A stretch of DNA of 64,000 nt. It comes from Thermoanaerobacterium aotearoense. GTDB taxonomy: Bacteria > Bacillota > Thermoanaerobacteria > Thermoanaerobacterales > Thermoanaerobacteraceae. The notes under the pieces were generated by a model. That model made no database searches. It had not been told where the DNA came from and saw nothing but the letters and a program-made list of their open reading frames with translations. Made by a program: the position numbers and the translations under genes. Below are positions 15,816 to 24,341 of this stretch, piece by piece. The stretch lies in NCBI RefSeq assembly GCF_009905255.1, contig NZ_CP047602.1, positions 124,001 to 188,000 of the forward strand, written 5' to 3'. The number at the start of each line of letters is the position of its first letter. Within the stretch, counting starts at the first letter, position 1.

Positions 15816-17219
15816 ATGAAGAAAACCATTGTTAATGATATAGATTTTTCCAGGTACAACATAAAAAACGAAGTCAGGTATTCGTACAAGACGGAAAAAG
15901 GGCTTTCTAAAAAGATCGTTGAGGAGATATCTGAAAGAAAAAACGAACCTAAATGGATGAGGGATTTTCGCTTAAAATCTCTTGAAATATATGAAAGCAA
16001 GCCAATGCCTACGTGGGGCGTTGATTTAAGTCAGCTTGACATAAACTCCATTGTAGCATATCTAAGCCCTGACACGAAGATGAAAAACTCATGGGACGAA
16101 GTGCCTGAAGACATACGAAATACGTTTGAGAAGCTTGGCATTCCTGAGGCAGAGAAAAAGGCTTTATCTGGTGTAGGCGCGCAGTACGACTCAGAAGTAG
16201 TTTACCACAGCATAAAAGACAATCTGGCAAAACAAGGCGTAATATTTGAAGACATGGACACAGCTTTGAAAAAGTACCCTGACGTTATTAAAGAGTATTT
16301 TATGACGAGGAATGTTACGCCAAATGACCACAAGTTTGCAGCACTACACGGGGCTATATGGAGCGGTGGTACATTTGTGTACGTACCTGAAAATGTGAAA
16401 GTAGAAGTGCCGCTTCAGGCGTACTTTAGAATGAATGCACCGGGAACAGGTCAATTTGAGCACACGCTTATTATAGCAGACAGAGGCAGCGAAGTGAGAT
16501 TCATAGAAGGGTGTTCAGCACCACAGTATGCAGTATCCAATTTACACGCAGGCTGTGTTGAGCTTTTTGTAAAAGAAGGAGCAAGGCTTATCTACTCTAC
16601 TATTGAAAACTGGAGCAAAAATACTTACAACTTAAACACAAAGAGAGCTTTAGTCGACAAAGACGGCGTGATAGAGTGGATATCAGGCTCTTTTGGCAGC
16701 CACAAGACAATGCTTTATCCGGCATCTGTTTTAAGAGGCAAAGGGGCTAAGTCTGAGTACACAGGTGTAACATTTGCAGCAAAAGGACAGCATTTAGATA
16801 CAGGATCTAAGATGATACATTTAGCACCGTACACATCATCAAAGGTATTGGCAAAAAGCATATCTAAAGATGGTGGAATCACAAACTACAGAGGCCTTTT
16901 GCGTATAGGACCTAATGCGGAAGGTGCAAAGGCGTCTGTGCAGTGTGAAGGCCTTATGATAGATGAAATATCAAGATCAGATACTATGCCTATAATAGAG
17001 GTTTTAAATGACAATGTCGATATAGGGCATGAAGCAAAGGTAGGAAGAATCAGCGACGAGCAGATATTCTACTTAATGACAAGAGGATTAAGCGAAGATG
17101 AAGCAAGATCCATGATCGTAAGAGGATTTGTAGAGCCTGTAGCAAAGTCACTTCCGCTTGAGTACGCCGTAGAACTTAATCGCCTTATCAAGCTGGAACT
17201 TGAAGGAACTATAGGGTAA
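15816..17219 (+). CDS. sufB: Fe-S cluster scaffold protein SufB
   Basis: The 467-aa protein is the main scaffold subunit and works with SufC and SufD. Family landmarks are MPTWGVDLSQLD near residue 65, FAALHGAIWSGGTFVYVP, the beta-helix core with EGCSAPQYAVSNLHAGCVE (conserved Cys), and the C-terminal VGRISDEQIFYLMTRGLSE. The ATG at 15816 has AAGGGGTGA upstream, 13 bp after sufC. A longer in-frame extension reaches into sufC but is not supported. Confidence 0.97.
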   Translation: MKKTIVNDIDFSRYNIKNEVRYSYKTEKGLSKKIVEEISERKNEPKWMRDFRLKSLEIYESKPMPTWGVDLSQLDINSIVAYLSPDTKMKNSWDEVPEDIRNTFEKLGIPEAEKKALSGVGAQYDSEVVYHSIKDNLAKQGVIFEDMDTALKKYPDVIKEYFMTRNVTPNDHKFAALHGAIWSGGTFVYVPENVKVEVPLQAYFRMNAPGTGQFEHTLIIADRGSEVRFIEGCSAPQYAVSNLHAGCVELFVKEGARLIYSTIENWSKNTYNLNTKRALVDKDGVIEWISGSFGSHKTMLYPASVLRGKGAKSEYTGVTFAAKGQHLDTGSKMIHLAPYTSSKVLAKSISKDGGITNYRGLLRIGPNAEGAKASVQCEGLMIDEISRSDTMPIIEVLNDNVDIGHEAKVGRISDEQIFYLMTRGLSEDEARSMIVRGFVEPVAKSLPLEYAVELNRLIKLELEGTIG

Positions 17220-17232
17220 AGGAGATGTTTCT

Positions 17233-18399
17233 ATGATTAAGTCATTAGATTACAATACAATACAAGATATCATAAAGGAAGGCGGAAGTGGAGAAAAAGA
17301 GCTTAGAGTAAAGGGTTATGAGGTATTCTCAAAAGTGCCAATGCCCATGTGGAAAAGAGTGAAATTGGACGATGTCCATATTCCATACTACAAAGAGTAC
17401 AAAAGTGCAACCATTGGCAATGATGTGCAAGAAGGGCTTGTGATGAATCCTTTGACGAAAGCTTTGATGGATGACGATTTAAATACAATAAAGTCTGCAT
17501 TGGCTCACAATTTTGGAGTTGATGAAAAGTTTAAGAATATGGTTTTGGCATTTTACAATACAGGCTTTAGCATAAGAGCATTGCCTAATTCAAATGTCAA
17601 ACTGCCTGTCACAGTGAATTACAGTGTAGTTGATGATGATGACACTATAATTGATTTAAACCTCATTGTAGCTGAGAGATTGTCAAACTTGACAGTTGTT
17701 TTTGATTATGTTTCGGACAAAAAGGGATTTCACAATGGGCTTACAGCCGTCATCGCCAAAGATGGCGCAAGCGTAAACATAGTGAAAATCCAAAGGTTCA
17801 GTGATGATTCTTCAAATTTTGACAATAATATAATAATAACAGGAAATGATGCTACCGTAAAATGGACACAAATTGATTTAGGCGGAAAAGTAGATGCTTA
17901 TGATGTGACTGCAGAGTTGGAGGGTGTAGGCAGCAGTGCTTACTTTAACTCTATATTCTTAGGAGCTTACGAACAAAGCCATGATATGTCTTACAGGGTT
18001 AACCACATCGGAATGAGGACAGGAAGCAGTGTTGATGTGAAAGGCGCATTGAAAGATAAATCAAAAGCGGTTTTCAGAGGCAACTTAGACATGAAGCGAG
18101 GAGCCAAAAAGGCCAAAGGCAATGAAAGCGAGGTCGTTTTGCTGCTTGATAAGACGGTAAGATCTGACGCGATACCGGCGCTATGGTGTTCTGAAGATGA
18201 TGTGCAGGCAAACCATTCTGCCAGCGCTGGACAAATCGATGAAAACAAGCTTTTCTACATGATGTCAAGAGGCCTAAGCATGGAAGAAGCAAAGCTTTTG
18301 ATGGTGGAAGCAAGCTTTAATCCGGTAATTGACACATTGCCAAATGATGTTCTCAAAGAAGCGGTTAAAAGTTACATCGGAAGGAGGATTTCTGGCTGA
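17233..18399 (+). CDS. sufD: Fe-S cluster assembly protein SufD
   Basis: The 388-aa SufB paralogue completes the SufBC2D complex. It starts 13 bp after sufB with AAAGGAGATG. The beta-helix domain (about 130-330) and the family's C-terminal motif KLFYMMSRGLSMEEAKLLMV are present, plus the conserved His-containing VQANHSASAGQIDE. The stop overlaps the sufS start (TGATG), showing translational coupling. Confidence 0.95.
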   Translation: MIKSLDYNTIQDIIKEGGSGEKELRVKGYEVFSKVPMPMWKRVKLDDVHIPYYKEYKSATIGNDVQEGLVMNPLTKALMDDDLNTIKSALAHNFGVDEKFKNMVLAFYNTGFSIRALPNSNVKLPVTVNYSVVDDDDTIIDLNLIVAERLSNLTVVFDYVSDKKGFHNGLTAVIAKDGASVNIVKIQRFSDDSSNFDNNIIITGNDATVKWTQIDLGGKVDAYDVTAELEGVGSSAYFNSIFLGAYEQSHDMSYRVNHIGMRTGSSVDVKGALKDKSKAVFRGNLDMKRGAKKAKGNESEVVLLLDKTVRSDAIPALWCSEDDVQANHSASAGQIDENKLFYMMSRGLSMEEAKLLMVEASFNPVIDTLPNDVLKEAVKSYIGRRISG

Positions 18400-19625
18400 T
18401 GTTGGATGTTTTAAAGATAAAAGAAGATTTTCCTGTATTAAAGACAACTCCACACGGTAAAAAGCTCATATATTTTGACAATGCGGCTACGACTCAAAAG
18501 CCAACGTATGTGATTGATGCGGTGTCTAAGTATTACAAAGAGTACAATGCGAATGTGTACAGAAGTCCTCATTATCTCAGCGCATTGTCGACGGAAGCCT
18601 ACGAAGAAGCAAGAGATGCTGTAAGAAAGTTTATAAATGCCAGATCATCCGAATCTATCGTGTTTACGCGAAATGCCACAGAGTCTATAAACCTTGTGGC
18701 GTATACATGGGGCCTTAAACACATTGGTGAAGGCGATGTTATAGTACTGACGATAGCAGAGCATCACAGCAACATCCTTCCATGGCAGATGGTGGCGGAG
18801 AAAAAAGGCGCAAAGCTTAGATACGTTCACCTTGACGAAGATTTAAGGCTTGACTTAGATGAATTTAAAGATATACTGAAAGAAGGCAATGTGAAGCTTG
18901 TGGCTTTGCAGCACTCTTCAAATGTCTTAGGCATCATAAACCCTGTTTACGATATTGTCAATTTATCTCACGAAAATGGCGCTAAAGTATTAATAGACGG
19001 TGCACAAAGCATACCAAATATGAAGATAGATGTAGAGAAGCTTGGGTGTGATTTCTACGCATTTTCCGGGCATAAGATGATGGCGCCTATGGGCATAGGT
19101 GTCCTATATATAAAGGAAGATTTGCTGTCAGACATTCCTCCGTTTTTAAGCGGTGGAGAGATGATAGACGAGGTTTTTGAGGATCATTCTACATTTGCAC
19201 CGTCACCCCTTAAGTTTGAAGCAGGTACGCCAAATGTTGAAGGAGCTTACGGCCTTATGAAGGCGATTGAGTATATTGAAAAAATAGGGCTTGAAAATAT
19301 TTTAGAGCATGAGCAAGAGCTAACAGAATACGCTTTAGAGAAATTGACCAAGATCGACTACGTAAAATTGTACGGACCTAAAGGTGCAAAAGACAGAACA
19401 GGCATAATATCATTTAATGTGGAAAATGTTCATCCACATGATGTGGCTACGATACTTGATCAGGATGGAATAGCGGTAAGAAGCGGTCACCACTGCTGCC
19501 AGCCTCTCATGAGGTACTTAGGCGTCCCTGCCACTGTGAGGGCAAGTTTCTACGTTTACAACGATAAAAGCGAAGTAGATGCTTTTGTAGATGGATTAAA
19601 AGATGTCAGGAAGTGGTTTAGATGA
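18399..19625 (+). CDS. sufS: Cysteine desulfurase SufS
   Basis: This 408-aa PLP enzyme removes sulfur from cysteine for cluster assembly. Class V aminotransferase landmarks are IYFDNAATTQKP (N-terminus), EHHSNILPW, DGAQSIPN, the PLP lysine in FSGHKMMAPMG (about 227), and RSGHHCCQPLM with the persulfide cysteine. This is the group II (SufS) type, which needs the partner SufU encoded next. It overlaps both neighbours. Confidence 0.97.
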   Translation: MLDVLKIKEDFPVLKTTPHGKKLIYFDNAATTQKPTYVIDAVSKYYKEYNANVYRSPHYLSALSTEAYEEARDAVRKFINARSSESIVFTRNATESINLVAYTWGLKHIGEGDVIVLTIAEHHSNILPWQMVAEKKGAKLRYVHLDEDLRLDLDEFKDILKEGNVKLVALQHSSNVLGIINPVYDIVNLSHENGAKVLIDGAQSIPNMKIDVEKLGCDFYAFSGHKMMAPMGIGVLYIKEDLLSDIPPFLSGGEMIDEVFEDHSTFAPSPLKFEAGTPNVEGAYGLMKAIEYIEKIGLENILEHEQELTEYALEKLTKIDYVKLYGPKGAKDRTGIISFNVENVHPHDVATILDQDGIAVRSGHHCCQPLMRYLGVPATVRASFYVYNDKSEVDAFVDGLKDVRKWFR

Positions 19626-20035
19626 GCGACTTAAATCAGCTTTACTCAGAGATAATAATGGAACACTATGAAAATTCCCCTAATAAGAGGGAGATGGACA
19701 ATCCTACGATAAAAGAAAGAGGCCACAATCCTCTCTGCGGCGATGACATAACGCTGGAGCTTAAGATGAATGGCGATGTTATAGAGGACGCATCATTTGT
19801 AGGCCATGGCTGTGCCATAAGCCAAGCTTCCACATCCATGATGTGTGACCTTATAAAAGGGAAAGATAAAAAAGAAGCTTTAAAATTGGTGGAGAAATTT
19901 ATAGACATGATACACAAAAAAGATGTGGATATAGACGAACTTGGCGATGCACAAGTCTTGCAGGGTGTGTCAGATTTCCCAGCTAGAGTAAAATGTGCCT
20001 TGCTGGCATGGAAGACACTTGAAAAGATAATATAA
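19622..20035 (+). CDS. sufU: Sulfur-transfer protein SufU
   Basis: The 137-aa zinc-containing IscU-like protein accepts sulfur from SufS. Conserved ligands are in NPLCGDDI, GHGCAISQASTSMMCDL, and the C-terminal VKCALLAWKTLE. The start overlaps sufS by 4 bp. A terminator at 20040-20072 closes the operon. Confidence 0.96.
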   Translation: MSDLNQLYSEIIMEHYENSPNKREMDNPTIKERGHNPLCGDDITLELKMNGDVIEDASFVGHGCAISQASTSMMCDLIKGKDKKEALKLVEKFIDMIHKKDVDIDELGDAQVLQGVSDFPARVKCALLAWKTLEKII

Positions 20036-20039
20036 CCAT

Positions 20040-20072
20040 AAGCGCTTTAACCTACGTTAAGGCGTTTTTTTT
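20040..20072 (+). terminator. Terminator of the suf operon
   Basis: GCGCTTTAAC-CTAC-GTTAAGGCG followed by a run of T. Confidence 0.85.
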
Positions 20073-20236
20073 ATTGGCTTAATTTTTAATGGTAAATAGT
20101 TTTATTTATTATTTTTTTAAAATTTTCATGAACTTAGCAGGAAAATGGATGATTTTGGAGAATATATTACATTAGAAAAATTTTTAATGGAGATGTAGTA
20201 TGGAAGTTTTTTCTGAAAATGAGGAGGTATCAAGTG

Positions 20237-20881
20237 ATGAGGGTGGTACTGGAATTCATTGGCGATAAGGAATTGCACTTGCCTATACAGTACAATCACA
20301 TAGTGCAAGGTTTTATATATAACAGCATGACAGATGGGGATTTCAGCGCGTTCATGCACGACGAGGGATTCAAACATGGGAAAAGGCAGTTTAAGCTATT
20401 TACGTATTCAAGGCTTGAAGGGGAATTTAGGCTTTTAAAAAGAGAGGACAAGATCCTTTTGAAGCCGCCATTTAAGCTTAACTCCATAAATATCGAAAAC
20501 CCACCTATATTTAGAGATAAGGCAAGGATAAAGTTTTTGTCGCCTGTTGTCACATACTCTACAATCGAAGATAAGGGTGTCAGATACACTTATTATTACT
20601 CGCCTTGGCATGATAACTTTTCAGAACTTTTATTGAAAAACCTATTAAAAAAGTATGAGGTAATTTACGGCGAGGAGGTAAAAGATCCACATTTTAAACT
20701 TTATCCAATTGGCAGAGAAAATGTGAAATATCAAAAGATCATAAAGTACAAAAATACCATCGTAAAAGGCTGGATGGGAATATATGATGTGGAGTGAAGC
20801 CCGGATCTTTTGAAGGTTGCCTACTACTCAGGACTTGGGGCAAAAAACTCTCAAGGTTTCGGCTGCTTTGAGATATTGTAA
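20237..20881 (+). pseudogene. cas6: cas6 interrupted by an in-frame TGA before the glycine-rich C-terminus
   Basis: Cas6 cuts the pre-crRNA within each repeat. From the ATG at 20237 (GAGGAGGT 8 nt upstream) the frame reads MRVVLEFIGDKELHLPI and runs to a TGA at 20795-20797. It then continues without a shift through SPDLLKVAYYSGLGAKNSQG-FGCFEIL to TAA at 20879-20881. The part after TGA is the conserved Cas6 C-terminus with its GxG...GFG loop, usually preceded by GSP; one GGA-to-TGA change explains it. Full length would be 214 codons. Readthrough, a sequencing error, or another cas6 elsewhere would rescue function. First gene of the effector operon. Confidence 0.85.
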
Positions 20882-20895
20882 AGGGGGTGCGTATT

Positions 20896-22653
20896 GTGCT
20901 GGATGCAGTAAAGGATATAGGCGAAATGTCTATAAATGCCGGAAGGAAAAGCCTTTTAGACGTTTTAATAGAAGATCCAAATCAAAATGGATCGTATAAA
21001 AACATCATAGCCATTAATTTTACGGTCGATAGCGGTGATGTAAAGTACAAGGATGTGACGATAGAGGAGACAGACAGCCAAAAAATATCAAGGTACTTGT
21101 ACTCAAGCGCTGGTGGCAATGGCCCTGGCTATATGCCTGCCGCAAAGATTACAGAGCCTGACAAGACATTTAACGGCAAGATTTTAAGTTGGTTTAAAAT
21201 CCTTACTAAAAAAGGATTAAACATCGATGAAGATGAAAGGCGATTTCTTGAAAATTTAAACAGCGCTATTCACGAAAATAAAGATGAAATATTGGGAGAA
21301 ATCGTAAAGTTTAGAGGGGAATTTCCTAAAAAAGATGGACTTTTGCTTATGCTCAAATTTGTAGAAGGCAGTACATACAAGTACATCGGCGACATACCAT
21401 TATTTAGGAAACTACTCATAGATACGGACAACGAAAAATACAATAAACTTTCAGCAAATGACAAAGTATGCTCAATATGCGGTGAGAAGAAGGATCTGGT
21501 GTTCGGCAAAGTTGACACATACGCTTTCTACACGATTGATAAAACAGGGTACATAGTCGGAGGGTTTGATGAGAAAAAATCGTGGAGAAACTTTCCTGTG
21601 TGCCCAGACTGCAGATTAAAGCTTGAAGAAGGCAAGAAGTACATAGAAAACAATTTGACGTTTAAGTTTTACGGGCTCAAATATCAACTGATACCTAAAT
21701 TTCTAATAGGTGAAAGATTTGTAAAAGAGGAGATATTAGACATATTCAAAGAAACTTCAAAGCTTGTATCCTTAAAAGAATCAACGAAAAAAAGAGTCAT
21801 AACCGATGAAGACGACATAATGTATTTTTTAAAAGATGCCGATGACTCAATTTCATTAAACTATCTATTCATAGAAAAGCAAAACTCTGCTGAAAGGATA
21901 CTGCTTCTTATAGAAGACGTGTTTCCGTCGCATATTAGGGAGATTTTCAAGGCAAAAGACACAGTAGATGACATTTTTAATGAAAACTTCACTTTCAGAA
22001 ATATACGCAATTTTTTGTCTAAGTCTGACATGAAGAAGCGAGACAGCGATCTTGACGGTTACTTTTTAGATTTGACAGACAGGATTTTCAGAGGCAGAAA
22101 AATTGACATAAACTTGATACTAAAATTTATAATGAAGCGGGTAAGAGATGAATTCATTCAGGACAAATACTATCAAAGCGCTATAAAAGATGGAATGATG
22201 GCAATTAAGTTTTTACAAAATTTAGGATTGGTGGAAATGGAGGTTAAAGCCATGGAGGAAAGGCCATTGTCAGATTTCTTTAAAAAGTACGATGAAAACT
22301 TTGAAACGCCTATCAAAAGAGGACTTGTGCTATTAGGTGCTCTTACAGAACTTCTTCTTAGAAAGCAGTACAAAGATAGAGGTGCAAAACCTTTCATGAA
22401 AAACCTAAAAAGTTTAAAAATGGATGAAAACGACATAAGAGGGCTTTTGCCAAAAGTGCAGAATAAGCTTGAGGAGTACGATTCATTTGACAAAGGCAAG
22501 AGGCTGCTGGCAAAAGAGGTATCAAATTATCTTCTTTTAGCGGGAAATAATTGGCACATGCCAGTAGATGAAATAAATTTCTACTTCGCCTGTGGATTAA
22601 ACCTTGCAGACGAAATAGCATCTATAATCTATAGCAAAGGGGAGGAACAATGA
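20896..22653 (+). CDS. cas8b: Type I-B Cascade large subunit Cas8b (Csh1)
   Basis: The 585-aa protein has the Csh1 plan, including a zinc-binding pair KVCSICGEKK (about 190) and FPVCPDCRLKLEEG (about 235), and a helical C-terminal half with GLVLLGALTELLL. In type I-B Cascade this subunit recognises the PAM and the target. The GTG at 20896 is chosen because AAAGGGGGTG lies just upstream; an earlier GTG at 20887 falls inside that SD. It starts 14 bp after the cas6 frame and overlaps cas7. Confidence 0.9.
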   Translation: MLDAVKDIGEMSINAGRKSLLDVLIEDPNQNGSYKNIIAINFTVDSGDVKYKDVTIEETDSQKISRYLYSSAGGNGPGYMPAAKITEPDKTFNGKILSWFKILTKKGLNIDEDERRFLENLNSAIHENKDEILGEIVKFRGEFPKKDGLLLMLKFVEGSTYKYIGDIPLFRKLLIDTDNEKYNKLSANDKVCSICGEKKDLVFGKVDTYAFYTIDKTGYIVGGFDEKKSWRNFPVCPDCRLKLEEGKKYIENNLTFKFYGLKYQLIPKFLIGERFVKEEILDIFKETSKLVSLKESTKKRVITDEDDIMYFLKDADDSISLNYLFIEKQNSAERILLLIEDVFPSHIREIFKAKDTVDDIFNENFTFRNIRNFLSKSDMKKRDSDLDGYFLDLTDRIFRGRKIDINLILKFIMKRVRDEFIQDKYYQSAIKDGMMAIKFLQNLGLVEMEVKAMEERPLSDFFKKYDENFETPIKRGLVLLGALTELLLRKQYKDRGAKPFMKNLKSLKMDENDIRGLLPKVQNKLEEYDSFDKGKRLLAKEVSNYLLLAGNNWHMPVDEINFYFACGLNLADEIASIIYSKGEEQ

Positions 22654-23564
22654 TGAGCAATGTGATAAAAAACCGCTCAGAAATACTTTTTCTTTATGAT
22701 GTAAGCTTTGCAAATCCAAATGGAGATCCTGTAGATGAAAATAAGCCAAGGATCGACGAGGAGACAGGCATAAACATAGTAACAGACGTAAGGCTTAAAA
22801 GGACCATAAGAGATTACTTATCAGGATACAAAGGGATGGATGTATTTATCTTAGAGACGAGAGATGAAAGCGGGAAGCTGCGGACAAAAGATGATAGAAT
22901 AAGCGATTTCGGGTCAAATGATGATATCGTCAATAAATGTATAGATGTGAGGCTTTTTGGAGCTACAACAGCAGTCAAGGATAAAACTATGACTTTGACA
23001 GGACCTGTTCAGTTTGGGTTTGGGCGGTCCCTTCACAAGGTCAACATGACTTACATAAAAGGCACAACTGTGATGCCGTCACAAAGCGGCAATGCCCAAG
23101 GAACATTTACAGAGAAATATATACTTCCATATTCACTTATCTCATTTTACGGCATTGTAAATGAAAATGCAGCTAAAAATCAAAACATACCGCTTACAGA
23201 TGGCGATGTAGATTTGATGCTGGAAGCAATGTGGAATGGCACCAAAAACCTTATGTCCAATTCAAAGATGGGACACATGCCGAGATTTTTGCTTCAGGTC
23301 GTCATGAAAGAAGAAAATTATCAGATAGGTGAGTTAAACAAAAGGATAAAATTCACACATGATGTGGAAGACGAAGAATTGCGGGACATACAAGATGGAA
23401 AGATAGAGATAAAAGAATTGATCGAAAGCCTTAATGCAAACAAAGGCAAAATAGAAAAGTTGAGATACGCAGCAGATGAAAGGGCAGTTTTTGCAGTAGA
23501 TGGTGTCGTATGTAATTTTGGCGATGTTGTAAAAGATTTTACTGTAGAAAAGTTAAGCTTTTAG
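22650..23564 (+). CDS. cas7: Type I-B Cascade backbone Cas7 (Csh2)
   Basis: The 304-aa RAMP protein forms the crRNA-binding filament. Family features are the N-terminal FLYDVSFANPNGDPVDENKP, VRLKRTIRDYL, GPVQFGFGRSLHKV and the C-terminal YAADERAVFAVDGVVCNFG. The ATG overlaps the cas8b stop (ATGATG; the second ATG is possible). Confidence 0.95.
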   Translation: MMSNVIKNRSEILFLYDVSFANPNGDPVDENKPRIDEETGINIVTDVRLKRTIRDYLSGYKGMDVFILETRDESGKLRTKDDRISDFGSNDDIVNKCIDVRLFGATTAVKDKTMTLTGPVQFGFGRSLHKVNMTYIKGTTVMPSQSGNAQGTFTEKYILPYSLISFYGIVNENAAKNQNIPLTDGDVDLMLEAMWNGTKNLMSNSKMGHMPRFLLQVVMKEENYQIGELNKRIKFTHDVEDEELRDIQDGKIEIKELIESLNANKGKIEKLRYAADERAVFAVDGVVCNFGDVVKDFTVEKLSF

Positions 23565-23627
23565 GATAAATCAGTAAACATCTCAGGAAAAGATGATAAT
23601 GAGGTTCTTGAGAAAGGAATGTATATA

Positions 23628-24341
23628 ATGAAACTATTGATTTTTGACGTATACGGTGATTTTGGCCATTTTAAAAAATACTATACCACATCATCACCGC
23701 TTACCTTTTCGTTTCCTCCCCCACCGACTGTAAAGGGATTAATAGGTGCAATAGAGGGAATAGGAAAGGAAGATTATTTAAAAGTTTTAAGCTCTGACAA
23801 ATGCAAACTGGCGGTGAGAATTTTAAAGCCGGTGAAAAAAATCAGGATGGGCCTCAACCTTATAAATACAAAGGATAATTTTTGGATTCCGTTTAAAAAG
23901 AAAAATCATGAAGCTCGAACGCAGGTAAAGATGGAGCTTTTAAAAGATCCTATGTACAGGATATATTTTCATCACACAGATGAAGACCTATTTGATGACA
24001 TAGTCGAAAAAGTAAAGGGACACAAAAATGTGTACACAGTTTCTTTAGGGTTAAGCGAAATGATTGCAGATTATAGATTTGTGGGTGTAAAAGATGCTTT
24101 TGAAGTGGAAAATAAAGAGGTTTTTGTTTCTTCCGTTTTGCCATATAAGTATATTCTGGAAGATAAGATAGTCTTTGAAGATGGCAAAAAATACTTTAAA
24201 GAAAAGATTCCTGCTGATATGGACGAAGAAAGAATTGTATTGGATTATGCAGATGTTGTATATGAAGCAAATGGTAAAAGCATAAGATCGTACGTATCAA
24301 AAAGCTGGGTGATAGATGATGAAAACATCGTGCTTTTCTGA
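23628..24341 (+). CDS. cas5: Type I-B Cascade subunit Cas5
   Basis: The 237-aa protein has the Cas5 RAMP N-terminus: MKLLIFDVYGDFGHFKKYYT and FPPPPTVKGLIGAIEGI, the second being the conserved Pro/Gly segment. Cas5 holds the 5' handle of the crRNA. The ATG at 23628 is preferred over 23619 because of distance from GAAAGGA. It ends inside cas3. Confidence 0.93.
   Translation: MKLLIFDVYGDFGHFKKYYTTSSPLTFSFPPPPTVKGLIGAIEGIGKEDYLKVLSSDKCKLAVRILKPVKKIRMGLNLINTKDNFWIPFKKKNHEARTQVKMELLKDPMYRIYFHHTDEDLFDDIVEKVKGHKNVYTVSLGLSEMIADYRFVGVKDAFEVENKEVFVSSVLPYKYILEDKIVFEDGKKYFKEKIPADMDEERIVLDYADVVYEANGKSIRSYVSKSWVIDDENIVLF

Noticed and set aside
20795..20797. Selenocysteine reading of the cas6 TGA
   Set aside because: Cas6 does not use selenocysteine and homologues have Gly here; no candidate SECIS was seen. 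A nonsense change or sequence error is simpler.
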